Shown here: one piece after another, positions 8,437 to 20,943 of the stretch
How positions within the stretch are numbered: the stretch's first letter is position 1
How the letters are laid out: the number at the start of each line of letters is the position of its first letter
DNA from: Hoeflea sp. YIM 152468
GTDB taxonomy: Bacteria; Pseudomonadota; Alphaproteobacteria; Rhizobiales; Rhizobiaceae
Reading direction: 5' to 3'
Assembly (NCBI RefSeq): GCF_029210485.1
Contig: NZ_JARGET010000029.1
Span: forward strand, 124,001-188,000
Length of the DNA stretch: 64,000 nt
The notes under the pieces: model-generated
Database searches by the model: none
Seen by the model: the letters and a program-made list of their open reading frames with translations, nothing else
What the model was told of the DNA's origin: nothing
Program-made: the position numbers and the translations under genes

Positions 8437-9819
8437 TCAGGCGACGTCCAGAAACCTGTGCCGCCGGGCAAAACGCAGATTGAGCAGCACCGCCGCCACC
8501 CCGAGACCGACCGCCAGCCCGGCCCAGATTCCGGGACCGCCAAGCCCGAGGCCGAAACCCAGCCCATAGGCCGCCGACAGGCCAATCGGCCAGTAGCTGA
8601 TCACCGCCATGATCATCGGTATGCGGGTATCCTTGATGCCGCGCAACAGCCCCGCGCCGACCACCTGGATACCATCGACCACCTGAAATGCCGCAGCCAC
8701 CAGCAGCAGCGGCACCGCCACCGCGAGCAATTCGGCCGCATCGACATTGGCCTCATCGAGAAACAGGCTGATAAGCGGCTCGGGCAAGAGCCAGAACAGC
8801 GCCGCGGCAGACAGCGACAGCACTGCGGCCAACGCCATCACCGTGTGCGCAGCGCGTGCCAGCCCTGGTTTGTCGCCCCGGCCATAGGCCTGGCCAACAC
8901 GCACGGTCGCCGCATTGGAGAGCCCGAGCGGGATCATGAAACTGATCGAGGCCAGCTGAATGGCGATGCCATGCGCCGCCAGATGGATGGTGCCAAGCCA
9001 TCCCATCATCAATGAAGCCGCCAGAAACAGCCCGGTCTCGGCGAGAATGGTCAGTCCGATCGGCAGCCCGAGCCGGAACACCTCGAAGAAAGCCGGCCAT
9101 TCGGGCCGCCAGAACCGCTGGAACAGCCGATACTCCTGATGCCGCGGATGCCAGAGGGCCCAGCCGGCCATGATCAGGAATATCACCGTCGAGCTGAACA
9201 CCGAGGCAATCGCCGCCCCCCGCACGCCCATTTCCGGCATGCCGAAATGGCCGAAAATCAGCCCGTAATTGAGAACGCCGTTGACCATCGCTCCAAGCAG
9301 CGCCGACCAGAGCACGATTGCGGCGCGCGAGCGGGCGGCGAAGAAGCACCTGAGTGCCATCATCATCACCGCCGGGAACATGCCCCATTGCGCGATGCGG
9401 ATATAGTCGCTGGCCAGCGCCGCAAGGTCGGGCTTCTGACCCAGTGCGATCAGCGCCGGTTCAAGATGCCAAAGGAACGGCATCACCACGGTGGCGTAGA
9501 GCAGCAGGATCCACATCCCCATGCGCACCGACCGTCGAACATGGGTGGGGTCATTGCGGCCTTCCGCCTGGGCTGCCAGCGGCAGGATCGCATTGGCAAA
9601 GCCCGAGCCGAAGATAAACACGACGAAAAACGCCTGCGATCCGAGGACCGCGGATGCGAGTTCTTCCGTCCCGTACCAGCCGAGCATGACAACGTCGGTG
9701 GTGGCAATGGCGATCTGGGCAATCTGGGTGCCGACAAGCGGCAGTCCGAGCGCCAGCGTTGCCCATATATGGGCGCCCCAGCTTTGCCGGTCTCTTGCCG
9801 CAGAGGTCTGCACGTTCAT
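8437..9819 (-). CDS. MATE-family multidrug efflux protein (NorM-like)
   Basis: A 460-aa inner-membrane protein with 12 predicted transmembrane helices, typical of the multidrug and toxin extrusion family, which exports cationic drugs in exchange for Na+ or H+. MATE features include LGLPLVGTQIAQ at the start, MLGWYGTEELA, and the second repeat beginning RLGLPIGLTILAETGLF. The start at 9819 (MNVQTSAARD) has CGGAG 6 nt upstream; a longer frame from 10020 adds 67 Arg/Pro-rich residues unlike the family and is rejected. It is divergent from the MscS gene. The substrate cannot be told from sequence. Confidence 0.93.
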   Translation of the reverse strand: MNVQTSAARDRQSWGAHIWATLALGLPLVGTQIAQIAIATTDVVMLGWYGTEELASAVLGSQAFFVVFIFGSGFANAILPLAAQAEGRNDPTHVRRSVRMGMWILLLYATVVMPFLWHLEPALIALGQKPDLAALASDYIRIAQWGMFPAVMMMALRCFFAARSRAAIVLWSALLGAMVNGVLNYGLIFGHFGMPEMGVRGAAIASVFSSTVIFLIMAGWALWHPRHQEYRLFQRFWRPEWPAFFEVFRLGLPIGLTILAETGLFLAASLMMGWLGTIHLAAHGIAIQLASISFMIPLGLSNAATVRVGQAYGRGDKPGLARAAHTVMALAAVLSLSAAALFWLLPEPLISLFLDEANVDAAELLAVAVPLLLVAAAFQVVDGIQVVGAGLLRGIKDTRIPMIMAVISYWPIGLSAAYGLGFGLGLGGPGIWAGLAVGLGVAAVLLNLRFARRHRFLDVA

Positions 9820-10029
9820 CAAATGCTCCGTTCTTGAAAGCCGCTTATGCGCCGGGGCCCGTAGCTTGGCAAGGAGGGGATACACCGGAGCCGGCGTCCT
9901 GGAAAGCACGCTGCCGATTTGCAGGCATGGCCATTCTATCGGCACACGGCGGCGATCCGCATCTCCGGCACGGCGCCCGGCCTGCATTAGGCCCTTCTCA
10001 AATCGGTCATTAGATTTCATAGTGGGGTG

Positions 10030-11379
10030 ATGGACAGCATCGATATCCCCGATCTAGCGCAAGCTCTTGTGATCTTCTGGGGGACGGCAAAGGCCTATTT
10101 CGCCCAGCCCTGGACCTTCTATCAGATCCTGATTGTGGCGCTGTGCTATGCGACCGGATGGCTGATCTCGCGCAAGGTCGAACCCTGGCTTGAAAGCCGG
10201 GCCCGCACGATCAAGGGCAAGCCGGGATTGCTTCGGGTCATCATCGCGGTGATGCGCCGAAGTCACTGGGTGATTTTTCTGTTGCTGCTGACCATCGCCC
10301 GGCTGGTGACGCTGGAACTGACCTGGCCATCACGCACCTACCTGATGGCGCTGGCTCTGGCGCTTGGCTGGGCCTGGCTGACCATCTCGGTCTCAAGCCG
10401 GATCATCCACAACAGAACCGTCTCGCGGCTGATCGCGCTGACCATATTCATCTATGTGGCGCTGGGGATACTGGACCTGCGTCCGGAAGCAACCGCCTTT
10501 CTCGATCAGCTTGCAATCCAGCTTGGCGATCTGCGCATATCGGTGCTGTTCGTTCTGCGCACGGTGATCATCACCGCGGGCTTTCTCTGGCTGGCCAGTC
10601 TCTTGGGCAATTTCTTCGACAGCCGCATCAATGTCGTCGAGGACCTGTCGCCGTCGTTCAAGGTTCTCGCCGGCAAGGTCATCAAGATCAGTTTCATCGT
10701 CATCGCGGTGATGATGGCACTGTCATCAACCGGCATCGACCTCACCGCCCTGACGATATTTTCCGGCGCAGTCGGCGTCGGTCTTGGCTTCGGCCTGCAG
10801 AAAGTGGTGTCAAACTTCATCTCCGGCGTGATCATCCTGATGGACCGCTCGATCAAGCCCGGCGACACCATCACGCTGGGCGAGACCTTCGGATGGATCC
10901 GGGAACTGCGCGCCCGCTTTGTCTCCGTCATCACCCGGGACGGACGCGAATACCTGATTCCAAACGAGGATTTCATCACCCAGCAGGTGGTCAACTGGTC
11001 GTTCTCCGATGACTTCATCCGTCTCGATGTCGATTTCGGTGTCGCCTATGACAGCGATCCGCACCAGGTTTCCCGCATTGCCATCGAGGCGGCCAAATCC
11101 GTCGGCCGCGTCGTGCCCTCCAAGACCCCGGTCTGCTGGATGACCGCCTTTGGCGCCTCTTCGCTGGATTTCAAGTTGCGGTTCTGGATCAGGGACCCGC
11201 AGGCGGGCCTGACCAATGTGCGCGGCCAGGTGCTGCTGGCGCTCTGGGACGCCTTCCGGCAGGCCGGCATCTCGATCCCGTTCCCGCATCGCGAGATCAT
11301 CATGCGCACGCCGGTGGAAGTGGTGCGCCGCGACGGTCCGGCAGCGCAAGCCGGCGGCCCCGGCAAGCGCAAGCCCTGA
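10030..11379 (+). CDS. MscS-family mechanosensitive ion channel
   Basis: A 449-aa MscS-type channel that would release solutes on hypo-osmotic shock. Five or so hydrophobic segments precede the conserved pore helix and beta domain: GAVGVGLGFGLQKVVSNF, then ISGVIILMDRSIKPGDTI, followed by the Sm-like domain (REYLIPNEDF, VVNWSFSD). The C-terminal alpha/beta domain ends with IPFPHRE. ATG at 10030 is preferred to an adjacent GTG at 10027. It is larger than E. coli MscS because of the extra N-terminal helices. A second, shorter MscS protein is encoded at 40698-41609. Confidence 0.93.
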   Translation: MDSIDIPDLAQALVIFWGTAKAYFAQPWTFYQILIVALCYATGWLISRKVEPWLESRARTIKGKPGLLRVIIAVMRRSHWVIFLLLLTIARLVTLELTWPSRTYLMALALALGWAWLTISVSSRIIHNRTVSRLIALTIFIYVALGILDLRPEATAFLDQLAIQLGDLRISVLFVLRTVIITAGFLWLASLLGNFFDSRINVVEDLSPSFKVLAGKVIKISFIVIAVMMALSSTGIDLTALTIFSGAVGVGLGFGLQKVVSNFISGVIILMDRSIKPGDTITLGETFGWIRELRARFVSVITRDGREYLIPNEDFITQQVVNWSFSDDFIRLDVDFGVAYDSDPHQVSRIAIEAAKSVGRVVPSKTPVCWMTAFGASSLDFKLRFWIRDPQAGLTNVRGQVLLALWDAFRQAGISIPFPHREIIMRTPVEVVRRDGPAAQAGGPGKRKP

Positions 11380-11482
11380 CACCTGCCCGAGCCGCCTGGG
11401 CAGCATGCATGCGTCCGCTCGGCTCCACCCTGGCGCAGCGATAACAACAGACATCCGCATTGGCAACGCCAACGTACGCGCG

Positions 11483-12388
11483 TCACACCGGATTGTTGAA
11501 CGTGTCGCAGGCGTCGAGACGGCCCTCTTCGAAGCCGCGGGCGAACCAGGCCTTGCGTTGTGCCGAGGTGCCGTGGTTGAAGCTTTCGGGCACCACATAG
11601 CCCTGTGTCCGGCGCTGCAGCGTGTCGTCGCCGATCTGCTGCGCCGCATTGAGCGCTTCTTCCAGGTCGCCGCGCTCCAGCAGGCCCTTCTGCGCCGTGT
11701 AATGACCCCAGATGCCGGCAAAGCAATCGGCCTGAAGCTCGACCCGGACCGACATCTGGTTCTCTTCCGACTGGCTCATCGACGGGCGCATCTGGTTGAA
11801 TTTCGGCAGCACGCCGATCAGGTTCTGCACATGGTGACCGACCTCGTGCGCCAGCACATAGGCCTGGGCGAAATCGCCCGACGCCTTGAACCGTTGCGCC
11901 AGCTCATCGAAAAAGCTCAGATCGATATAGACCTTCTGGTCGCCGGGGCAGTAGAACGGGCCGGACGCCGCACTTGCATTGCCACAGGCGGACGTGACCG
12001 CACCGGAAAACAGCACCAGCTTGGGTTCGGCATACTCGAAGCCTTGCGATTGCATCACGCCGTTCCAGACATCTTCGGTCTCGGCCAGGACGGTGGCGAC
12101 AAACTGCGTCATCTCGTCCTTGCGGGTTTCGGAGATCTGGTTTGCCGGTGCCGGCGGCTGCCCGCCCGGATTTGCCCCGCCGAGCAGTTGCAACGGATCA
12201 ATGCCGATGAGCTTGAGCCCAAGATAGATCACGCCGATGATGATGATGGTCTTGATGCTCATGCCCGAGCGGCGCACACCGCCCGAGGGCAGCCGGATGC
12301 CGCCACGCCCGAACGGATTGCCGCCGCGAGGCGCACGGCCGCGCCGGTCCTCGATATTGTCGCTCTGACGGCGGCCTTTCCAATCCAT
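11483..12388 (-). CDS. Neutral zinc metallopeptidase (YpfJ/KPN_02809 family)
   Basis: A 301-aa protein of the Zn_peptidase family (PF04228). Residues 1-42 are Arg/Gly-rich, a single transmembrane helix follows (about 44-62), and the catalytic domain has the zincin motif HEVGH at 181-185. The family is widespread in Gram-negative bacteria but its physiological substrates are not established. The rest of the family pattern is present, including FYCPGDQKVYIDLSFF before the zinc motif and ELQADCFAGIWGHY after it. It is convergent with the MscS gene and divergent from a small cytochrome c gene. Confidence 0.93.
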   Translation of the reverse strand: MDWKGRRQSDNIEDRRGRAPRGGNPFGRGGIRLPSGGVRRSGMSIKTIIIIGVIYLGLKLIGIDPLQLLGGANPGGQPPAPANQISETRKDEMTQFVATVLAETEDVWNGVMQSQGFEYAEPKLVLFSGAVTSACGNASAASGPFYCPGDQKVYIDLSFFDELAQRFKASGDFAQAYVLAHEVGHHVQNLIGVLPKFNQMRPSMSQSEENQMSVRVELQADCFAGIWGHYTAQKGLLERGDLEEALNAAQQIGDDTLQRRTQGYVVPESFNHGTSAQRKAWFARGFEEGRLDACDTFNNPV

Positions 12389-12585
12389 GTCTTCACGCTC
12401 CTGGTGGCTGGTGTTCCCTTAATGCGCTACAGGGCCGTTTAGTTCAATGCGAAACCGTGCCAAAGGGTAAGACCTCCTTCGCCCGAGGCTGCGGCACGGC
12501 TTCAAAATCTCGAACCACGGCGGCTTGATCAAGATCAGGGTCACCTGATGGCGAGCCTGTAGGATAAGGTATGGAGATTGCCCTG

Positions 12586-12927
12586 ATGCCGAAGACAACA
12601 ACCGGCCCGCTGGTAGCCAGCCTGACCGGCCTCATCGCGCTGGTTGCCGCAGCCACCCCGGCGCTGGCCGAGTCCGCCGCCGTCACCCGGGGCCAGGCGG
12701 TGGTCGATCAATGGTGCCGCGATTGCCATGTCCGAGAGGGCGAAACGCTCACCGCCGAGATGGCCCCGCCCTATTCGGCCATCGTTGCCATCGACGGCCG
12801 CGACCGCGCCTGGTTTGAGACTTTTCTCGAAGCTGACCATTTCCCCATGACCACCTTCCGGCTGTTCGACCATGAAAAGGCCGATGTGGTGGAATGGCTG
12901 CTGGATCTGCAGAAGCGCGGCAAGTAG
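12586..12927 (+). CDS. Small periplasmic c-type cytochrome
   Basis: A 113-aa protein with a Sec signal peptide ending near ATPALAES and a single haem-binding CRDCH motif at 44-48. A probable axial Met lies at 88 in HFPMTTF, so this looks like a class I cytochrome c. The start at 12586 (MPKTTTG) has GGAG 8 nt upstream; an in-frame ATG at 12571 would add five residues. Its electron partner is unknown, and no oxidase or dehydrogenase gene is adjacent. Confidence 0.85.
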   Translation: MPKTTTGPLVASLTGLIALVAAATPALAESAAVTRGQAVVDQWCRDCHVREGETLTAEMAPPYSAIVAIDGRDRAWFETFLEADHFPMTTFRLFDHEKADVVEWLLDLQKRGK

Positions 12928-13329
12928 GGCGCTTCGCCGCCGCCTCAAACATCACGCAAGCCGAAGCCGCCGGCGCACCCTTCCCGGCAAAGGCCAGAGT
13001 CACCTCAACATCTAGCGTCCGGGCCATGCGATGGGACCCGGCTTTCCCTCATCCCGGTCTTGAGCCGGGATGCAGTGGGCGAGCGTCCGCGAGCCGGGAT
13101 GACGGCGTCGTCGACCGGCCGACGCAAAGAGGGGACAGCCTCTGCCGCGTCGACGCTCCCACTTTCCCCACAACAATCCCGCATTGGGGGTTCCCTCCTG
13201 TGCCGCATTTCCCTATAAGCCGCGTCTAGCCTTAGATTTTGCGCGCGGCCTCTTCCGACCCGAATCTCCTCAACGAGATTGCCGACGGGGGAGTTTTTGC
13301 GCGGAGCGTGTTAGAATCGGACCCGGACC
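12928..13329. other. Intergenic region upstream of carB
   Basis: This 402-bp region contains a REP-like repeat (13048-13104) and the carB leader. A CTATAA at 13213-13218 could be a -10 element, but only a poor GTTCCC sits 17 bp upstream. No coding sequence is supported. Confidence 0.4.
13048..13104 (-). repeat. REP-like palindromic intergenic repeat, copy 1
   Basis: Read on the minus strand this matches 16951-17007 on the plus strand over the whole 57 bp with only a few differences. The shared core is GGCTCGCGGACGCTCGCCC followed by CTG and a CCGG-TCAAG-CCGG hairpin. The two copies thus lie inverted on either side of carB. Confidence 0.85.
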
Positions 13330-16821
<3,492 letters not shown>

Positions 16822-16864
16822 GGGGTCGGCACCTTCTCTTGAGGCGGCTTGTGATCTCAGCTTC

Positions 16865-16917
16865 CGTCATCCCGGCCATCGCGCCGGGATCCAGCCACCG
16901 CGCGTCCGCGCGGTGGG
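16865..16917 (+). repeat. REP-like palindromic repeat, variant form
   Basis: GTCATCCCGGCC begins this element and pairs with GCGCCGGGAT; a second perfect hairpin CCACCGCGCG-TC-CGCGCGGTGG spans 16895-16916. Its layout mirrors the REP element at 16951-17007 in the opposite orientation, forming a head-to-head pair. Confidence 0.7.
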
Positions 16918-16950
16918 AGACGCCCAAAACACGCACCGACCGCAGTCAGT

Positions 16951-17007
16951 ATCGTCCGGCTCGCGGACGCTCGCCCGCTGGATGCCGGATCAAGTCCGGC
17001 ATGACGG
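16951..17007 (+). repeat. REP-like palindromic intergenic repeat, copy 2
   Basis: Inverted counterpart of 13048-13104. It contains GGCTCGCGGACGCTCGCCCG and the hairpin ATGCCGGATCAAGTCCGGCAT. Non-coding and immediately downstream of carB. Confidence 0.85.
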
Positions 17008-17136
17008 CGGTAATGGCGTATCCACAGCACAAGCACCGCAGCGACAAGGCCGCGTAGCGCGCGTGATCTGTGTGGAGAATGCTGTCGACATCCGACTTGT
17101 CCCGGTGATTCGCGATCGCCGGGCAAGATGGCCTCA

Positions 17137-17333
17137 ATGACGCCCACCGAAAATTTGATCCGGCTGCCGGCGCAGCCTATATCCGGTTTCCCGGCGAACC
17201 GGAGAACGAAGAAGCCTCCGAAGGGCTCGTTCTTGGCTTAGACGAGAGAGGCAAAATCGTCGGAATGGAAAGTCTCGAAGCAAGCAAGCACGTGGCGCCG
17301 GAGATTAGACGCAAGCTGAGTGAACGGACATGA
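17137..17333 (+). pseudogene. DUF2283-family small protein with apparent -1 frameshift
   Basis: From 17154 the frame reads FDPAAGAAYIRF, then EGLVLGLDERGKIVGMESLE, the pattern of DUF2283 proteins, and ends at TGA 17331-17333. No ATG, GTG or TTG start lies in this frame after the in-frame stop at 17106-17108. The ATG at 17137 (MTPTE) is in the other frame, and one extra A in the AAAA run near 17150-17153 would join them as MTPTEKFDPAAG. So it is a recent frameshift, a base-calling error, or recoding. The stop overlaps the ATG of the next gene (ATGA), which argues for original translational coupling. Function of DUF2283 is unknown. Confidence 0.7.
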
Positions 17334-17776
17334 CCGATAAAATCGAAATCTGCAACGACCGCCTGTTCCCCGTTGACCGGGCAACGCTGTACGACGCTTA
17401 TGCCGACCCGCACAAACTGGCGCAATGGTGGGGGCCGGAGGGCTTCAGCAACACCATCACGGCTTTTGATCTGAAGCCCGGCGGACAGTGGCGGATCTCC
17501 ATGACCGCCGACAACGGCACCGACTTTCACAACCGCTGGACGTTTGACGAGGTTGTCGAAGGCCGGACGGTGCGGATGACGCATCACGAACCGGTTCATC
17601 GCTTCACGCTCGAGATGAGCTTTGCCGATGAGGGAGCGCATGCGCGCCTGTCGTGGCGGATGCTGTTTGACCGCACGGAAGACACCGAGGCGATGGAAAA
17701 GTTTCTGCACGCCGCCAACGAGCAGAATTTCGACCGGCTGCAGCGGGTCCTCCAGCAGGGTGAAGGTGGCAATTAG
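17330..17776 (+). CDS. SRPBCC/AHSA1 domain-containing protein
   Basis: A 148-aa START-like fold protein of the AHSA1 (Hsp90 ATPase activator homologue) family. Typical features are the N-terminal FPVDRATLYDAYADPHKLAQ, WWGPEGF, and PGGQWRISM. Bacterial members bind hydrophobic ligands, but few roles are known, and genes often sit beside ArsR regulators; none is here. It overlaps the DUF2283 frame by 4 nt (ATGA), suggesting the pair was co-translated. It converges with the M23-like gene. Confidence 0.88.
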   Translation: MTDKIEICNDRLFPVDRATLYDAYADPHKLAQWWGPEGFSNTITAFDLKPGGQWRISMTADNGTDFHNRWTFDEVVEGRTVRMTHHEPVHRFTLEMSFADEGAHARLSWRMLFDRTEDTEAMEKFLHAANEQNFDRLQRVLQQGEGGN

Positions 17777-17867
17777 CCTGCCCGCAAGCGGCTTCATGGG
17801 TGCGATGGCCCAACACTTCTATCCACTGCTCAATCACCTGTCGCAAATCCAGCCCCGGCTCGATGTT

Positions 17868-18860
17868 TCACTGCGGAGAGACTTGCTGGCCTTTGACTGG
17901 CTCGCCACGTTCGAAAAAACTGCCATCGGCTTCGAAATTCTGGAACTGCACGGGCAGCCCCTCACCTTGTCCAAGCTTGGCGGTCGTCTGCATATGCAGG
18001 TGCACATGCGGCTCCGAGCTGTTGCCGCTGTTGCCGCACCGGCCGAGCCTGTCACCGGCAGTCACCGAATCCCCAGGCGCTACCTCGAGGCTGTCTTTTT
18101 GCATGTGAGCGAGGAAGATGAATTCGGAATTTCCAACATCGAGAACGACATGGTTGCCGAGGGGCTTGGCCGCATCGGTCCGGCCAATGAGGTTGTCGTC
18201 CCTATCGGACACTGCCGCCACCACCGTTGCATCGGCGGGAGCCAGGATCGGTTCGCCCCAACAGTAATAGCTTTCGATCCGTGTCGGGTCATCGCCGGCA
18301 AAGCTCGATCCGTCGCGCATGATGAGAAAGTCATAGGCGAAACGTTGGGCCGGGTTTACGGCGTGATAATTCTGCTCGAGCGTTCGCCCGCCCCAGTACA
18401 CATACCAGCGGCCGGTGAAGGGAAGCTGCATCTCCGCCTTGGTGGCATAGTCGAGAAAGCGGCTGTCCGCCGCCACCGCCGCTGGCCGAACACGGAAACC
18501 CGCGATCTGCCCGGACGGATCGAAAGTCCAGGTCATCCGCACCGCACCGGACACCTCCGACCAGTCTGCGGTGCGGATATAGGAAATCATGCCGTCATTG
18601 CCGGGTTGAACGGTCTCGTCGCGCACCCGGCGTTCCTTGCCCAGATCGGTTTTCAACTGCTGGCGGAAATCCGACAAAGCCGTCTTGCTGCCCAATTGGC
18701 CCTGCAGCTCAGGAGTCATATCCCGCCATACGGACTCAAGCTGCCCCGCGAAAAAGGCTTCTGTACGCGCCCTCCCTTGCTCGATCATGTTGACCTGGCC
18801 ATAGCTTGTCCCGATGAATGCCAGCAGGAAAATGCCGGCCGTGAAGAAAGCGCGATACAT
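17868..18860 (-). CDS. Exported M23-type peptidase domain protein
   Basis: A 330-aa protein with a signal peptide (MYRAFFTAGIFLLAFIGTSYG) and a C-terminal LytM/M23-like fold (about residues 180-320). The HVHLH motif, LGNHVVLD and APADATVVAA are typical of M23. The usual first zinc ligand (His of HxxxD) is replaced: the matching site reads RFAYD. It may therefore be inactive or use another ligand. The N-terminal half resembles DUF3887-type small-domain proteins (EGRARTEAFFAGQ-like start). The start at 18860 has GGGAG 6 nt upstream; the longer frame to 19010 overlaps the neighbouring gene and is rejected. It is followed on the same strand by no gene; the DUF1772-like gene lies upstream. Confidence 0.8.
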   Translation of the reverse strand: MYRAFFTAGIFLLAFIGTSYGQVNMIEQGRARTEAFFAGQLESVWRDMTPELQGQLGSKTALSDFRQQLKTDLGKERRVRDETVQPGNDGMISYIRTADWSEVSGAVRMTWTFDPSGQIAGFRVRPAAVAADSRFLDYATKAEMQLPFTGRWYVYWGGRTLEQNYHAVNPAQRFAYDFLIMRDGSSFAGDDPTRIESYYCWGEPILAPADATVVAAVSDRDDNLIGRTDAAKPLGNHVVLDVGNSEFIFLAHMQKDSLEVAPGDSVTAGDRLGRCGNSGNSSEPHVHLHMQTTAKLGQGEGLPVQFQNFEADGSFFERGEPVKGQQVSPQ

Positions 18861-18951
18861 CGATATCTCCCGGATTGAACTGAGGTGAAAGCCAGACTTG
18901 ACCATGGGCGACACTGACTGCCAGCGCCAACGCAACCCGCCAAGGCATCGA

Positions 18952-19410
18952 TCAGCCACCCGACGGACGCCACGTAACGGCAGACAAATAAACACAGCAC
19001 ACCGCAGCAAAGACGATCACCGAATTGACGGCGTGCGAATACTCCCACTGCGCCCTGAGCACCTCCCAGTTGGCCGGAATGCTGGTCCAGTTGGCGGTGG
19101 CCTGATTGGCCGGAGAGGTCCAGATGAAGAAGATCGCGAACATCAGTACGAAGCACAGTGAGGACATCGTCGCCAGCCGCAGTGGCCATCGCTGGCGCCG
19201 AACCAGAACTGCTAGCACCGCGCTGGCGATCAGAGCAGCAATCCACACCGCCCCGAACAGGGCCCAGCCACTGTAGATGCTCTGCACGACATAATAATCT
19301 GTCACCGTAAGGTCCGTCTTGCCGGGCAGTTCAAACAGGTGGGCTGCGGACGGAACCAGCGCCAGGACTGCCATGATCAGGGCAACGAACTGGACAAGTC
19401 GGACATTCAT
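18952..19410 (-). CDS. DUF1772-like integral membrane protein
   Basis: A 152-aa protein with four predicted transmembrane helices (about 5-25, 48-70, 80-100 and 125-147). Conserved blocks such as YSGWALFG, FFIWTSPANQATANW and AQWEYSHAVNS match a common uncharacterised family related to DUF1772. Function is unknown. It lies 91 bp upstream of the M23-like gene on the same strand, so co-transcription is possible. Confidence 0.75.
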   Translation of the reverse strand: MNVRLVQFVALIMAVLALVPSAAHLFELPGKTDLTVTDYYVVQSIYSGWALFGAVWIAALIASAVLAVLVRRQRWPLRLATMSSLCFVLMFAIFFIWTSPANQATANWTSIPANWEVLRAQWEYSHAVNSVIVFAAVCCVYLSAVTWRPSGG

Positions 19411-19557
19411 TTTGCAAACCTCCTACCGCGCGAACGCGACCACCGGCGAAAAGTTCCGCCAAATCCTGTGACGATTCTGTGGCGGCGGTGTCGCGGCATC
19501 CTCACCCCGCGCCATCGATGACCATGACTGGCGTGCCGCGGAAAATGCCGGCGCGGC

Positions 19558-19621
19558 AAAAGCTCTTGCGCAAATCCGATATCCCGCCCTTTGAACCACG
19601 CGGGCACAGGCCTTAAGCTGC
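19558..19621 (+). repeat. 64-bp direct repeat, copy A (upstream of DUF2235 gene)
   Basis: Matches 21000-21062 with four substitutions and a 1-bp gap. Shared core: CCGATATCCCGCCC and GGGCACAGGCCTTAAGCTGC. In the reverse frame copy B reads LKACARVLQGRDIGLARELF, while the 1-bp insertion in A breaks that frame. Confidence 0.9.
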
Positions 19622-19692
19622 GCTCGCTTCTCCCCGCCTGATTGCCGCCTTCCCGATTATGCCGTATTCTCTGCCGCGTGGAGGGCCTGTCC

Positions 19693-20943
19693 GTGGCCAG
19701 AAACATCGTCATTCTGCTCGATGGCACGTCGAACCAGATCTCCGGCGACCGCACCAATGTGCTCAGACTGTATGGCAGCCTCGAGCGCTCGAACAGGCAG
19801 CTGGTGTTCTACCAGCCCGGCGTCGGCACCTTTGGCCTGAGCGGCTGGTGGCAGCGGGCCAAATCGAAAACCCGCATCATCCTGGGGCTGGCCACCGGCG
19901 CGGGCATTTCTGACAATGTGATGCAGGCCTATGAATTTCTGGTCGAGACCTTCGAGTATGGCGACCGGATCTATGTTTTCGGCTTTTCCCGCGGCGCCTA
20001 TACGGCCCGCCTGCTGGCCGGCTTCATCCGCATTTTCGGGCTGGTGCGGCCCGAGCAGTTGCAATTGGTGCGCTATGCTTGGCGTGCCTATGCGCGGCTG
20101 GGTGAACCGGGCTCTGCGGGCTTTGACGCGGAAATAGGCCATTTCCAGAAGGTGCTCAGAGGCTCCGGGATTCGCATCGAGTTTCTCGGCCTGTGGGACA
20201 CGGTGGCTTCGGTGTTTGATGCCACCGCCGGGTTCCCATGGCTGACCACCACCCAGAAGGCCTACACCAACCGCAATGACCGGGTGAAGATCGTCCGCCA
20301 GGCTTTGGCGATCGACGAGCAACGCACCTATTTCCAGCCCGCCCTGTGGGAGCCGGGGCAGGAGTATGAAGCGTGGTCGCGCAAGACCAGATCCTATGAA
20401 AAACGGCCTCAGGATTTCGAGGAGGTCTGGTTCGCAGGCTGCCATGGCGACGTCGGTGGCGGTCATCCCGACGCCAGGAGCGGACTTGCCAAGATCCCGC
20501 TGGAATGGCTTTACCGCGAAGCCGTGGCCGCCGGTGTTGTTGGCAAGGAGGCGGTGTTCGACCTGCTGGCGCACGGAACGCCGCTCGATGCCGCCGGCAA
20601 GACAGACGCCCGGACCGAGCCTGAAACCGCCGATGATCAGGCCGCCAGGATCAGCAAGCGCTATGGCGCGCCCGATCCGCTGGCCGACATCAACCCTTCG
20701 ATGAATGCGGCCTGGGCCATTGTCGAGTTTCTGCCGCGCAAGATCCCCAGAACCTCTTTTTACCGCCAGTTGCAGATCGGAAGATTCTATTTTCCGGTGT
20801 TTGACCGCCGCAAGATCCCCGAGGGCGCAAAGCTGCATGAAGCGGTGATGGCACGGCTTCGCCATCGCCCCGATTACACCCCGCCCAACCTGCCGCAATC
20901 CTTCGAGGTGGTGAAGACCCGCCACAGCGGATCCGGAGGCTGA
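19693..20943 (+). CDS. DUF2235 alpha/beta-hydrolase-like protein
   Basis: A 416-aa protein of the DUF2235 family, relatives of Tle1-type phospholipase effectors. The start is taken as GTG 19693 (ARNIVILLDGTSNQ) because GGAGGG lies 7 nt upstream and family members start here. A nucleophile elbow GFSRG occurs at 97-101, with further conserved FLGLWDTV and WFAGCHGDVGGGHP (probable acid/base region). Stand-alone housekeeping members exist, and no VgrG, Hcp, immunity or toxin gene is adjacent, so a T6SS role is not supported. It is bracketed by 64-bp direct repeats, which may mark past duplication or insertion. Confidence 0.88.
   Translation: MARNIVILLDGTSNQISGDRTNVLRLYGSLERSNRQLVFYQPGVGTFGLSGWWQRAKSKTRIILGLATGAGISDNVMQAYEFLVETFEYGDRIYVFGFSRGAYTARLLAGFIRIFGLVRPEQLQLVRYAWRAYARLGEPGSAGFDAEIGHFQKVLRGSGIRIEFLGLWDTVASVFDATAGFPWLTTTQKAYTNRNDRVKIVRQALAIDEQRTYFQPALWEPGQEYEAWSRKTRSYEKRPQDFEEVWFAGCHGDVGGGHPDARSGLAKIPLEWLYREAVAAGVVGKEAVFDLLAHGTPLDAAGKTDARTEPETADDQAARISKRYGAPDPLADINPSMNAAWAIVEFLPRKIPRTSFYRQLQIGRFYFPVFDRRKIPEGAKLHEAVMARLRHRPDYTPPNLPQSFEVVKTRHSGSGG

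Larger units (their letters stand above)
16822..17136. other. Repeat-bearing intergenic region downstream of carB
   Basis: This 315-bp region holds two REP-like palindromic elements (16865-16917 and 16951-17007) and no supported gene. The palindromes could act as transcription end or mRNA-stability structures for carB. Confidence 0.5.

Noticed and set aside
19693-20943. DUF2235 protein as a type VI secretion effector
   Set aside because: No vgrG, hcp, PAAR, adaptor or immunity gene nearby.
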